From contig NZ_FQYR01000003.1 in assembly GCF_900141815.1 (NCBI RefSeq), positions 744,001 through 808,000 on the forward strand: 64,000 nt of DNA, given 5' to 3'. The position numbers were made by a program, and so were the translations under genes. This DNA comes from Rubritalea squalenifaciens DSM 18772 (GTDB lineage: Bacteria > Verrucomicrobiota > Verrucomicrobiia > Verrucomicrobiales > Akkermansiaceae). Position 1 is the first letter of the stretch, and every line of letters starts with the position of its first letter. Of this stretch, positions 53,150 to 61,518 are shown in pieces. Below the pieces are notes generated by a model. That model made no database searches and was not told the origin of the DNA. It worked only from the letters and a program-made list of their open reading frames with translations.

Positions 53150-53716
53150 TCAGACAGTCATGACTTCCTTCTCCTTCGCAGCAGTCTCTTCATCGATCTG
53201 CTTGACGAATTTGTCGGTAAGCTCCTGAACGCTCGCTTCGAAATCACGAAGACTGTCCTCGGTAAGCACGTTGTCGTTCTTCATCTTCTTGCCTGAGTCC
53301 ATGCCCTCCTTGCGGCAGCCACGGATACGAACCTTGGTATCTTCACTGATGGTACGCACACGCTTCACCATTTGCTGGCGGCGCTCTTCGGTAAGCTCAG
53401 GAATAGGAAGACGAAGAGTCTTTCCTTCATTGACTGGGTTAAAACCAAGTTGAGCTTCACGGATAGCACGATCGATATCGTTAATCGTAGAGGCGTCGTA
53501 TGGCTGGATGAGGATCTGACGAGGTTCTGGCGTAGTGATCACAGCCAACTCGCGGAGCTTCATTTTGCTGCCATAGGCTTTCACTTCAACTACAACGCCA
53601 TCAACGAGCGCAGGAGACGCCTTGCCGGTACGGACTGAGGCAAACTCTGAGCCCATGTACTCAACGGCTTGCTCCATGGACATCTCCAATTCTTCCAATA
53701 CTTCTTGAGGTTCCAT
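53150..53716 (-). CDS. frr: Ribosome recycling factor
   Basis: 188 residues, standard length. EFASVRTGKASPALVDGVVV, LAVITTPEPRQILIQPYDAS, LRLPIPELTEERRQQMVKRV and the helix with VRIRGCRKEGMDSGKKMKN are frr hallmarks. It splits post-termination ribosomes with EF-G. It follows pyrH by 17 bases, the common pyrH-frr pairing. Confidence 0.97.
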   Translation of the reverse strand: MEPQEVLEELEMSMEQAVEYMGSEFASVRTGKASPALVDGVVVEVKAYGSKMKLRELAVITTPEPRQILIQPYDASTINDIDRAIREAQLGFNPVNEGKTLRLPIPELTEERRQQMVKRVRTISEDTKVRIRGCRKEGMDSGKKMKNDNVLTEDSLRDFEASVQELTDKFVKQIDEETAAKEKEVMTV

Positions 53717-53733
53717 AATATATATCTGTTAGT

Positions 53734-54474
53734 TTAAACTTCGTCGCTATCTTTGCTTACAATCGTGCCGATGTCTTGACCGACAATCGCTTTGGTAATG
53801 TTGCCATGAACATTAAGATCAAAAACAATGATTGGAATATCATTATCCATGCAGAGCGTGAATGCTGTAGAGTCCATCACCTTGAGTTGCTCCACGATGC
53901 ATGTCTGGAATGACACTTTGTTGAAACGCTTTGCCTCAGGATTCTTCTTGGGATCAGCATCGTAGACTCCATCGACCATAGTCGCCTTGAGGATAGCATC
54001 TGCCCCCATTTCACTAGCTCGGAGAGCCGCGGTCGTATCTGTGGAGAAGAACGGGCTGCCAGTACCGGCTGCAAAAACAACTACTCTGCCCTCCTTAAGT
54101 TGGCGTGATGCCTTGCGTCGGATAAACGGCTCAGCAACATTCTTCATTTCGATAGCAGACTGGACAATGCAAGGCACTCCTTCAGCCTCCAATGCACTCT
54201 GCACAGCCAGAGCATTCATCACTGTAGCAAGCATACCTACATAATCTGCAGTCGCTCGATCCATGCCCCTAGCGCTCGCGCTCGCTCCACGCCAGAAATT
54301 ACCGCCACCGACTACGATAGCGATTTCCATTCCAGTGGAATGAGCGGCTTTAATTTCACAAGCGATTCGCTCAACAATTTCTGGGGAGATGTTATCTTGG
54401 CTTCCTGATTCTCGCAGGGCTTCTCCACTCAGTTTAAGGACTACACGTTTGAAGGATCGATCAGTTTTACTCAT
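53734..54474 (-). CDS. pyrH: Uridylate kinase
   Basis: 246 residues. RVVLKLSGEALRE at the start, VVGGGNFWRGASA and ADYVGMLATVMNALAVQSAL are typical UMP kinase motifs of the amino-acid-kinase fold, together with TTDTAALRASEMGADAILKA and VDGVYDADPK. It makes UDP from UMP. It is the first gene of the pyrH-frr pair; rpsB and tsf, often upstream, are not here. Confidence 0.96.
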   Translation of the reverse strand: MSKTDRSFKRVVLKLSGEALRESGSQDNISPEIVERIACEIKAAHSTGMEIAIVVGGGNFWRGASASARGMDRATADYVGMLATVMNALAVQSALEAEGVPCIVQSAIEMKNVAEPFIRRKASRQLKEGRVVVFAAGTGSPFFSTDTTAALRASEMGADAILKATMVDGVYDADPKKNPEAKRFNKVSFQTCIVEQLKVMDSTAFTLCMDNDIPIIVFDLNVHGNITKAIVGQDIGTIVSKDSDEV

Positions 54475-54558
54475 AGCGCGGCTGCGTTTAGGAAACAGGT
54501 CAGCTGATGAATTGAAAAGCTTATTCCTTAAATGAGGTCGATTTTTCCCCAGCCGATC

Positions 54559-55173
54559 CTAGAATTTATGGATTTCGCCTTCTGTTGGAAGCTCGTCCTC
54601 ATCCTCAGGCTCCTCGATCAGAGGCTCAATCTTCGGCACTTTAATGACGAACTGCTCACCTAGTTCCCGGAAACTTTGATTCTTGAGGCCTAGACCTTCA
54701 ATGCTAATGGCGCACTTCAAATCTTTACGTAGATGGGCGTCAGCATATGCCTGCAAGGTTTTCTTGATGGCAGTCACGGCCAGCTTAATGGAATCCCGGG
54801 CACCAACTTCCATGTCCTCTGGTGTGACTATCTTGGAAAGATCAAAGACGATCAACAGACCTTTGTCATTGAGTGTAGGCTGGACCGAGATATTGTAGAG
54901 CACTAACAGATTAGCCTCCTTCTCTTCGTAGGTCCCGATACTTTGCATTTGATGCTGGAGACCAACAGCACATACCAGCGCCTCTGGCAATGCACCAGAG
55001 AGAACCATGGGACGAGACATCACCACCCCAAATGCAACCCCGCTCTCCATCCCAGGCACGCCATCAACATCAGTGCCGTGCAATGATATTGGCTGCCAAA
55101 CCGGATACACCGCCTTGGTGGACGAGAAGGCAGTTAAGGCCGTTGCGATAAGTACAGTTAGAGTCTTAAGCAT
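54559..55173 (-). CDS. Secreted protein of unknown function
   Basis: 204 residues with a signal peptide (MLKTLTVLIATALTAFSSTKA, cut near residue 21). The mature part begins VYPVWQPISLHGTDVDGVPG and includes GVAFGVVMSRPMVLSGALPEALVCAVG and an acidic C-terminus (LIEEPEDEDELPTEGEIHKF). No domain or catalytic motif was recognised. It lies between fmt (30-base gap) and pyrH on the same strand. Confidence 0.6.
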   Translation of the reverse strand: MLKTLTVLIATALTAFSSTKAVYPVWQPISLHGTDVDGVPGMESGVAFGVVMSRPMVLSGALPEALVCAVGLQHQMQSIGTYEEKEANLLVLYNISVQPTLNDKGLLIVFDLSKIVTPEDMEVGARDSIKLAVTAIKKTLQAYADAHLRKDLKCAISIEGLGLKNQSFRELGEQFVIKVPKIEPLIEEPEDEDELPTEGEIHKF

Positions 55174-55203
55174 GACATTGTTACCCTAGATGGATAGATC
55201 CGG

Positions 55204-56166
55204 CTAGGCGAGTGAAAAGAGTTTATCTCCCACGGAAAGTGGTGATGCCTTCAGAAAATCCTCCACCCCCATGCGGCGGCTGCCCTCAACCTGCAGCTCA
55301 TGTATGCGAACAGAGCCAGAACCACAGGCGACGATTAATTCACCATCTAGTTTCAGCACTTCGCCGGGTTCACCGCTGAGTCCAGATACGACATCCAGCC
55401 CAGGGAAGATCTTGATCCTCTTGGTACGGCCTTTAGCATCCTGGAAACAAGTATAAGTGCCAGGCCATGGATCATAGGCGCGCACCCTTCTCTCAATCTG
55501 CTCAGCTGAACTCCCCCAATCAATCTGGCCGTGTTCACGCAGCAACTTGGGAGAATAACTAGCCAAGGAATCATCCTGGGCAGTGCGCGATGCAACACCA
55601 TCGAACAATTCCTGGAGAGCCTGCAACATAGCCCCGGGAGCGACTGCGGCCAACTCGTCATGAAGTTGCCCTCCAGTGGTTGCTGACCCAATGGCCACCT
55701 TACTACTAAGAATGATATCACCCTCATCAAGCCTTGGAGAGACATGCATCACTGTGATACCCGTCTCGGAATCCCCTTCATCAATAGCGCTCTGAATACA
55801 GGAAGCACCTCTGAATTTGGGGAGCAGGGACGCATGCAAGTTGATACAGGCAACACTCGGCATCTCCAGTAACGCTTTCGGCAGAATTTGGCCATAGGCC
55901 ATCACCACAATCACATCGGCAGCAAGTGCCCGAATCTTCTCAAGCTCGTCAGCCCCCCTCACCTTTTCTGGCTGCAAGACCTGAATACCATGACTCAAGG
56001 CAACTTCTTTGATCTGCGGTGGTGTCATCACCATTTTACGGCCGACTGGCTTATCAGGCTGAGTTACGAGAGCCACAAGTTCGTAATTACTGGACAGCAG
56101 AGCCTCGAAGGAAGGAATGGCGATATCGCCAGTCCCCATGAAAAGGATACGTTTCTTATCTTGCAT
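55204..56166 (-). CDS. fmt: Methionyl-tRNA formyltransferase
   Basis: 320 residues. The N-terminal hydrolase/formyltransferase domain has RILFMGTGDIAIPSFEALL, VVMAYGQILPKALLEMP, the catalytic Asn-His in CINLHASLLPKFRGASCIQ and Asp in LDEGDIILSS. The C-terminal domain (RRVRAYDPWPGTYTCF) binds tRNA. It formylates initiator Met-tRNA. def is not next to it. It is downstream of adk on the same strand. Confidence 0.95.
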   Translation of the reverse strand: MQDKKRILFMGTGDIAIPSFEALLSSNYELVALVTQPDKPVGRKMVMTPPQIKEVALSHGIQVLQPEKVRGADELEKIRALAADVIVVMAYGQILPKALLEMPSVACINLHASLLPKFRGASCIQSAIDEGDSETGITVMHVSPRLDEGDIILSSKVAIGSATTGGQLHDELAAVAPGAMLQALQELFDGVASRTAQDDSLASYSPKLLREHGQIDWGSSAEQIERRVRAYDPWPGTYTCFQDAKGRTKRIKIFPGLDVVSGLSGEPGEVLKLDGELIVACGSGSVRIHELQVEGSRRMGVEDFLKASPLSVGDKLFSLA

Positions 56167-56180
56167 GACGTCTAGGTATG

Positions 56181-56206
56181 AAAAAAGAGCTGCCGAGGCA
56201 GCCCTT
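56181..56206 (-). terminator. Intrinsic terminator of adk
   Basis: Minus-strand stem GGGCTGC/GCAGCTC with a CTCG loop (one G-U pair) followed by six Ts, 20 bases after the adk stop and before fmt. Confidence 0.75.
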
Positions 56207-56226
56207 TAGGAAAAAGTAGAAAAAGG

Positions 56227-56859
56227 TTAAATAACCACTTTATTCATCTCTCCGTATACTGGAAGCTCCAGAATACGACTGATGATATCATTGAGAACTT
56301 TGATCGGCTGCTGAGCAGCATCGATATCAGTACGAATGGACTCAGGGTAGAACTCCAGGATTGGCTTGGTTTCGGCCTCATAGGTTCTGATGCGCTCCTC
56401 GATCACCTTGTCTGATGCATCATCCATGCGGTTATCTCTCAGGGCACGTTTACGCATGCGGCGAGCGAGTTCTTCGCGATTTGGGCAAGAAAGATGGAAG
56501 ACCTGAAGCACATCAACATACTCAGAAAGGATTTCAGCCTGACGAACATTACGTGGAATGCCGTCTAGCACCAAGATGTCTGCATCCGGGAAATAAACAT
56601 GGCTATCTTTCCAGTTTTCGATCTGTGCCTTCCACAACTCGATCGTCAGCTCATCTGGAACAAGCTGGCCCTTACTGGAGTACTCAACAAATTTTTTACC
56701 AAGTTCAGTGCGGGTATCCAGTGAGCGGAAGACGTCACCACAGGCGCAATGGAAGAAGCGCGGCACCATGCCTAATGCTTTGCCTTGAGTGCCTTTGCCG
56801 GACCCAGGAGCACCAAGAATGAGAATTGCAGGTCGCTTTGAGCGGGTTTCTGTTGCCAT
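56227..56859 (-). CDS. adk: Adenylate kinase family protein
   Basis: 210 residues. The P-loop ILGAPGSGKGTQGKALG is at residues 15-31, the AMP-binding part has HCACGDVFRSL, KGQLVPDELTIELW and VLDGIPRNVRQAEIL, and the LID-like segment with RMRKRALRDNRMDD is shortened. IEERIRTYEAETKPILEFY is typical of adenylate kinases. The GDVFR replaces the common GDMLR, and the short LID lacks a zinc knuckle. Role as adenylate kinase is likely, though another nucleoside monophosphate kinase is possible. Confidence 0.85.
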   Translation of the reverse strand: MATETRSKRPAILILGAPGSGKGTQGKALGMVPRFFHCACGDVFRSLDTRTELGKKFVEYSSKGQLVPDELTIELWKAQIENWKDSHVYFPDADILVLDGIPRNVRQAEILSEYVDVLQVFHLSCPNREELARRMRKRALRDNRMDDASDKVIEERIRTYEAETKPILEFYPESIRTDIDAAQQPIKVLNDIISRILELPVYGEMNKVVI

Positions 56860-56910
56860 AGAAGCGGCAGTGTAGTGCCCACTACCTCGAGCGCAAGAGG
56901 AATTCTGCGC

Positions 56911-57804
56911 TCATGACACCAGGCTAGCCACATGACTCTTGGCTGCCTCAAGAAACTCCTGGGTAATCGGCTTCAGTGATCCTTGATACACGGCCCCGAT
57001 GACTAGTGGAGGAAAGCCGTCCAATGGCAGCAACTGACACCCCTGATAAAGATTGACCCCAGGGATAGCCACAGTGATCCCCGCGCCGAAGCCTCTCCCC
57101 ACATAGCGCTGGATCACATCGAGTGCATTCACTTCCATACTGACCTCCCAGCGTACCGATTGCTGATTGAGGCCTTGTTGAAACAACCTCTGCAGGGTCT
57201 CATTAGCCGGCAAGCCCACCAGAGGGATTTTACCAATTTTACCATCACCATAAGGGCAATCTTCAAGCAGATCTTCCAGGCTACTCACTTTGCAGGATGC
57301 TGGAACAGCTAAAGCCAGGGGGATCCTCATTAACTCAATGGACTTAAGCCCATCACTCAAGCGGTCATGTAACACGGTGACGGCCACATCGGCCTGCTGA
57401 GATGTCAGCAAGCCAAAGACTTCGGAAGGCTCAACCTCCTTCAAAGTCAACTTCAGATCCGGGGTTTTCAGCTTGAGCTTCTCAAGTACCTCAGGAAGAT
57501 GGTTACCGAGGACTGAAGCCGACGCGGCAATCCTCAGATGGCTACTCTCCTCACCTTTCAACCGCTCCTCGATATCTGCCAGACGCGAAAAGAACGGGTA
57601 GGCAAAATCATACAAATCCTCACCCGCTTTAGTAAGGGCGAATGGCCGGCGATTAAACAGCTTTACCCCAAGCTCGTTTTCAAGCTGTAGGATCTGCCCA
57701 CTGACCGCAGGTTGCTGAATGCCATAGGGCATTTTTCTAACCGCAGCAGTAATTCCCTCATACTTGGCTACGTAGTAGAACAACTCTAGGTGGTGAACAT
57801 TCAT
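56911..57804 (-). CDS. LysR-family transcriptional regulator
   Basis: 297 residues from ATG 57804 (MNVHHLELFYYVAKYEGITA). The N-terminal winged HTH continues with GIQQPAVSGQILQLENELGV and FNRRPFALTKAGEDL. The C-terminal effector domain (LRIAASASVLGNHLPEVLEKL onward) has the usual periplasmic-binding fold. An earlier in-frame ATG is not family-like. The divergent DUF2238 gene starts 125 bases away and is a plausible target, as LysR regulators often control the neighbouring divergent gene. Confidence 0.88.
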   Translation of the reverse strand: MNVHHLELFYYVAKYEGITAAVRKMPYGIQQPAVSGQILQLENELGVKLFNRRPFALTKAGEDLYDFAYPFFSRLADIEERLKGEESSHLRIAASASVLGNHLPEVLEKLKLKTPDLKLTLKEVEPSEVFGLLTSQQADVAVTVLHDRLSDGLKSIELMRIPLALAVPASCKVSSLEDLLEDCPYGDGKIGKIPLVGLPANETLQRLFQQGLNQQSVRWEVSMEVNALDVIQRYVGRGFGAGITVAIPGVNLYQGCQLLPLDGFPPLVIGAVYQGSLKPITQEFLEAAKSHVASLVS

Positions 57805-57928
57805 CAGACATATGTTTAACAGGATATGTCCACCTATGGCAATCAACTATCACCATGGAGTAGCACCACACTTTCTCTTTCCAAGTCAGAATCAGTTTGT
57901 TAGCAGATGAAGAGTGTAAATAAATATT

Positions 57929-58552
57929 ATGATGAATTCCTACCAGAAACACACTCCCCTGATGGGACTCATCGTTTTCAACTGCCTCTATATTGCTGGT
58001 GCCGTGGTAATGGCCATGCTAAACGGCAACACTGAATTCGTTTACTATGTGAGCGTGCTGATACTTCTTATTATCGGCGCATTCATAGCACACAAAAAGA
58101 TCAATTATACTGCCCCCTTGCTCTGGGCACTCTCATTTTGGGGCCTAGCCCACCTAGCTGGTGGGCTGCTTGCCATCCCGGAAAATTGGCCCACCGATGG
58201 CGGCAAGCGGGTACTCTATTCGCTCTGGCTAATTCCAGGGAAGCTGAAGTACGACCAAATCGTCCACTGCTACGGCTTTGCAGTCACCACATGGCTCAGC
58301 TGGCAGACACTAGCGTCTATCATTCACCAGCGATACAAGCGACGCCTGCAGCCCACCTTCGGGGTCGTACTACTCTGTGCTACATCCTCTATGGGCTATG
58401 GTGCACTAAATGAAGTCATCGAATTCTTTGCAACTCTCATAATTTCTGAGACTAATGTGGGTGGATACGCAAACACCAGTTGGGACCTAGTTTATAATAC
58501 CATTGGTGCCCTCCTGGCAGCTATTGCCATCTCGGCCAAGCAACGCTACTAA
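57929..58552 (+). CDS. DUF2238 (YjdF-like) inner-membrane protein
   Basis: 207 residues with about six membrane helices. The loop and helix around KYDQIVHCYGFAVTTWLSW and the later GYGALNEVIEFFATL, followed by GGYANTSWDLVYNTIGALLA, match the DUF2238 pattern (YDxxVHxxxGF, NExxEF, DTxWDLxxNxxGA). These acidic and His residues may bind metal. Function is unknown. It is divergent from the LysR gene and 8 bases before the PhnA-like gene. Confidence 0.78.
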   Translation: MMNSYQKHTPLMGLIVFNCLYIAGAVVMAMLNGNTEFVYYVSVLILLIIGAFIAHKKINYTAPLLWALSFWGLAHLAGGLLAIPENWPTDGGKRVLYSLWLIPGKLKYDQIVHCYGFAVTTWLSWQTLASIIHQRYKRRLQPTFGVVLLCATSSMGYGALNEVIEFFATLIISETNVGGYANTSWDLVYNTIGALLAAIAISAKQRY

Positions 58553-58560
58553 AACTGAAT

Positions 58561-58965
58561 ATGGCTAAAGGATACGATCAGCACAAGGAGCGCATGGAGA
58601 CCCTCAACTACTTCGGTAAAGATTTGGCGCGACGGGCGAAATCCAAGTGTGAGCTCACTGGTGAGTCGAACACACCACTCGTGATTTATGAGGTCCCCCC
58701 CGTACCGAAGGATCCCGATTTTGACCGATGCCTGATGATCAGCGAGAATGCTGCCGCTCAAATCAACAATCCAAAGATCCTGGTTCCTGATGACTGGCGC
58801 TACCTCAGAGAGTTGATTTGGAGTGAACAGGAACTCGTACAAATCATGGCATGCCGAATTCTTAGTTATATCGCTCAATCAGAGCCTTGGGCTCAATCGG
58901 TTCTCGATGACGCCTATCTAGATGATAGTATAACGGATGCCGCCATGGCCAACCCAATCGCCTAA
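58561..58965 (+). CDS. PhnA-like protein with degenerate zinc ribbon
   Basis: 134 residues. MAKGYDQHKERMETLNYFGK, then LARRAKSKCELTGES and YEVPPVPKDPDFDRCLMISE, follow the PhnA-family N-terminus (MAKGNxQHxERxxxLxxLGKxLxRRxKSxCELC ... EVPPxPxEP). In homologues the zinc ribbon has CELC and CxxC pairs; here they read CELT (Cys30) and CLMI followed by SENA (Cys57), so two ligands or more are lost. The rest includes WRYLRELIWSEQELVQIMACR. PhnA proteins are not phosphonate enzymes in most species and the role is unknown. It is the first of a tight three-gene run. Confidence 0.72.
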   Translation: MAKGYDQHKERMETLNYFGKDLARRAKSKCELTGESNTPLVIYEVPPVPKDPDFDRCLMISENAAAQINNPKILVPDDWRYLRELIWSEQELVQIMACRILSYIAQSEPWAQSVLDDAYLDDSITDAAMANPIA

Positions 58966-58979
58966 TTCAAACCGCCCAC

Positions 58980-59561
58980 ATGAAAAGCCCACTCCATCCA
59001 GAGACTGAACTCGTGGAATTCGAGCTAGAACCAGGTCTGACTTCTTGGCAGTGCCCCATATCCAAAGGCCACTGGATTCAAGCACCTGCCTACTGGCAGT
59101 GGCACTCCACCCAGCCCACGTCTCACACTCACAGCACTGTAAGCAAGCATGAGTACCAGCCTGTCAGAGAAGCAAGAGCAGGTGACGGTCCTCACAACGG
59201 AAATCGTCCAGCCTTACTATGCCCTGAGAGCCATTGCCTATTGGTGAGATATCGGGTTGGTGAAGGGCTCAGTTTTTATGTAGACCGTAGTCCGAGCACA
59301 GGCGGGATATGGCTTGACCCAGGAGAATGGGAAGCCCTGAAAAAACATGGTCTCCATGCCTCCCTTCACATGATCTTCAGCTCATCATACCAACGAAAAG
59401 TGAGCATCCAGGAGGCTGAAGACTCTATGAATGCACGCTTTTTCAGTGAAATGTCACGGATGGATGCCGACCGCCTCAAGTCATTTGCAGAATGGCTCGT
59501 GGATCAACCAAACAAACGACGCATCGTAGCCTGGCTACACGAACATATTGGTAATGAGTAA
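58980..59561 (+). CDS. TFIIB-type zinc-ribbon-like protein with cysteines replaced
   Basis: 193 residues. A first ribbon-like block reads WQCPISKGHWIQAPAYWQW, and a second reads LLCPESHCLLVRYRVGEG, then FYVDRSPSTGGIWLDPGEWE. The second block is the zf-TFIIB pattern (CPxC ... CxxCGGxWLDxGEL), but the cysteine positions are Ser or Thr (CPES, DRSPSTGG). The C-terminal 70 residues are helical. It probably keeps the fold without zinc. The next gene overlaps its stop by eight bases, and the PhnA-like gene lies 14 bases upstream. Confidence 0.68.
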   Translation: MKSPLHPETELVEFELEPGLTSWQCPISKGHWIQAPAYWQWHSTQPTSHTHSTVSKHEYQPVREARAGDGPHNGNRPALLCPESHCLLVRYRVGEGLSFYVDRSPSTGGIWLDPGEWEALKKHGLHASLHMIFSSSYQRKVSIQEAEDSMNARFFSEMSRMDADRLKSFAEWLVDQPNKRRIVAWLHEHIGNE

Positions 59562-60381
59562 GCTAAGAAAATATTTAGTTGGCGATCTAAGCTGGAAACG
59601 AATGGTCCTCTCCCTCATCAGCATCTATCTGATGCTGCTCGTAGTCGCGGTATTCTTTGCGCACAAACTGGTGTTTTACCCACCGAGTGATCATTATGAT
59701 GAAACCCTCCCCCACTTAACTCTTATCGACGACGGCCAAGGCGGAAAGATCGCCACAGTCCATTACCAGGCCGCCAAGGGCAAGCCAACCATCTTCTGGT
59801 CCCACGGCAATGCAGAGGACATTGGCCAACTAACAGACCTGTTTCGGGAGTTTTCAGGCTTAGGATATGGAGTGATTGCCTACGACTACCCTGGTTATGG
59901 GCTAAGTGATGGTGCCGCCACGGAAAAGACATGTTACGCCACCATCGACAAAGTTTGGTCTCATGCCACTGAAAAACTCGGCATCAAGGAACAGGATATC
60001 ATCCTGCTTGGACAATCAGTGGGTACTGGACCTACCGTGTATCTTGCAGCAAAAAACCAGCCTGCCTGCGTCGTCCTCCTGGCTCCATTCACCAGCATTT
60101 ATCGTGTCGGCGTCAAATACCCCATATTCCCCTGTGACATGTTTCCTAACATCAGCAGAATCAAAGATGTCCACTCACCTCTACTCGTGGTGCATGGGAA
60201 GAATGATTCAGTCATCCCACACGAACATGGGCAGCAGCTCGTGGCCAAGCATCAGGGAGTCAACCAACTGATCAGCCTGGAGAAAACAGACCACAATGAC
60301 ATTTACTTCCGGAACTTAGACTTTGTCGTTAGCGAGATTAACCATTTCGCCGAAGCTCATCACTCTGTCATCGAAGAGTAA
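59554..60381 (+). CDS. Membrane-anchored alpha/beta hydrolase (ABHD13/17-like)
   Basis: 275 residues from ATG 59554, which overlaps the preceding stop by eight bases. An N-terminal helix (VLSLISIYLMLLVVAVFFAH, about 18-37) anchors the protein. The hydrolase core has IFWSHGNAEDIGQL (oxyanion loop), YDYPGYGLSDG, ILLGQSVGTGPTVYLA with the nucleophile Ser, the acid in VHGKNDSVIP and His in LEKTDHNDIYF. It is related to bacterial BEM46/ABHD17-type serine hydrolases; the substrate is unknown. Its end overlaps the convergent Nudix gene by 22 bases. Confidence 0.82.
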   Translation: MSKLRKYLVGDLSWKRMVLSLISIYLMLLVVAVFFAHKLVFYPPSDHYDETLPHLTLIDDGQGGKIATVHYQAAKGKPTIFWSHGNAEDIGQLTDLFREFSGLGYGVIAYDYPGYGLSDGAATEKTCYATIDKVWSHATEKLGIKEQDIILLGQSVGTGPTVYLAAKNQPACVVLLAPFTSIYRVGVKYPIFPCDMFPNISRIKDVHSPLLVVHGKNDSVIPHEHGQQLVAKHQGVNQLISLEKTDHNDIYFRNLDFVVSEINHFAEAHHSVIEE

Positions 60382-60836
60382 GTGCTCAGATCTACTTCGA
60401 AAAAATCCCACATCACCTGCCTATACACCTCAAGCTTGAAGTCTGGTAGCCACTCTTCGTGAAAATCCTCCGGGTGAACCCAGTCATAATCCCTGAACTC
60501 GGGGTTGTTTTTGCCAATATAGGGAGACGGGGCCCATTTCTTAAGCTGGCACAGATAGTAGGTCTGCTTCTGGCCATCGTACTTCTTCTTTTTCCTGATC
60601 TTGGGAGGATACAGATATCGGTACCCTCCCTTTTTCTCCAAGACCTTATAATGAGATTTTTTCAAGCCTACCTCCTCCCACACCTCTCGATAAAGAGCTT
60701 CTTTTTTCCTCTCACCTTTGTCTACACCACCTTGTGGAAATTGCCAAGATCCGTGGAAATTCTTACGCTCGCAGACTAGAACCTCACCACGATGGTTCAT
60801 GATCAGGGCTGCTACATTGGATCGGTACGTTGGCAT
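60360..60836 (-). CDS. rppH: RppH-like Nudix hydrolase
   Basis: 158 residues. The Nudix box GGVDKGERKKEALYREVWEE continuing VGL is complete (GX5EX7REUXEEXGU). RSNVAALIMNHRGEVLVCER and the QFPQGG segment are RppH hallmarks, and PEFRDYDWVHPEDF is in the expected later position. RppH removes pyrophosphate from mRNA 5' ends; related enzymes cleave diadenosine polyphosphates. It overlaps the convergent hydrolase by 22 bases. Upstream on its strand there is a TTTACA with an AATAAT 19 bases later, a possible promoter. Confidence 0.88.
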   Translation of the reverse strand: MPTYRSNVAALIMNHRGEVLVCERKNFHGSWQFPQGGVDKGERKKEALYREVWEEVGLKKSHYKVLEKKGGYRYLYPPKIRKKKKYDGQKQTYYLCQLKKWAPSPYIGKNNPEFRDYDWVHPEDFHEEWLPDFKLEVYRQVMWDFFEVDLSTYSSMTE

Positions 60837-60938
60837 TCGTTAAAATTATTAACCTGTGCACGTCTGTCCTGTAAATCAGGTTTTGACAGAAACTCCTGTA
60901 ACCGTTCACTTGTTAAATCGTAGACACAAAAAAGCACT

Positions 60939-61469
60939 ATGAAATCTTTTGCCAAAACAATCACCTATTCTGCCATCATTGCAATGGCGGCTCTCAGCCC
61001 CACCACAGCATTCTCCCAAGACGACCAGAAAGACAATTCTGATGTCGTGAATTCTGTGAGGCGTTTTTGGCAGGCTGATCTTCCTGGGGGGCGCTACATG
61101 GTCGCCCTGGACCGCCTCTCATCCGTAAGCATGCACAGCTACATGATCAAAGGAGCCGTGGTGCACGAAGTAAATATCGAAACACAGGGCGCCCTAGCGA
61201 CTCGTATATACGTCATTGAAGCTCTCGGGGAAAACGGCAATTCCAACATCGCCCAAAACCTGATCAACCGTGCCAAACAACTAGGTGACCAGGCCGCCAA
61301 GCGTACTGGCAGTGATGCTAACACCGTCGTCACCAAAGAATACCCAATCACCACTCACGCCAAGACTGTTGAGTATCGCCTCTATGAAATAGCAGACCTC
61401 AACCAACTCTACAGCTCAATTACTAAAGCCTGGCGAGAGAACCGAGGTAGAAAGTTTACCGTAAAATAA
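60939..61469 (+). CDS. Secreted protein of unknown function
   Basis: 176 residues with a signal peptide (ending ALSPTTAFSQ, cut near residue 26). The mature protein includes VNSVRRFWQADLPGGRYMVALDRL, split here by short motifs only, then VVHEVNIETQGALATRIYVIE and TVEYRLYEIADLNQLY. No family was recognised. A TTGACA lies at 60883 but without a fitting -10 box. A terminator shared with the convergent topoisomerase gene follows. Confidence 0.6.
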   Translation: MKSFAKTITYSAIIAMAALSPTTAFSQDDQKDNSDVVNSVRRFWQADLPGGRYMVALDRLSSVSMHSYMIKGAVVHEVNIETQGALATRIYVIEALGENGNSNIAQNLINRAKQLGDQAAKRTGSDANTVVTKEYPITTHAKTVEYRLYEIADLNQLYSSITKAWRENRGRKFTVK

Positions 61470-61483
61470 ACCTCCTTCATTTG

Positions 61484-61511
61484 AAAAGGCTGACCGGCAG
61501 GTCAGCCTTTT
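61484..61511. terminator. Bidirectional intrinsic terminator
   Basis: Perfect 12-bp stem AAAAGGCTGACC/GGTCAGCCTTTT with a GGCA loop (61484-61495 and 61500-61511), followed by T runs for both the secreted protein gene (+) and the topoisomerase gene (-). Confidence 0.92.
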
Positions 61512-61518
61512 TCTTTAC

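Noticed and set aside
60883-60918. TTGACA at 60883 as promoter of the secreted protein gene
   Set aside because: No -10 box with 4 or more matches stands 16-18 bases downstream, so it is not called.
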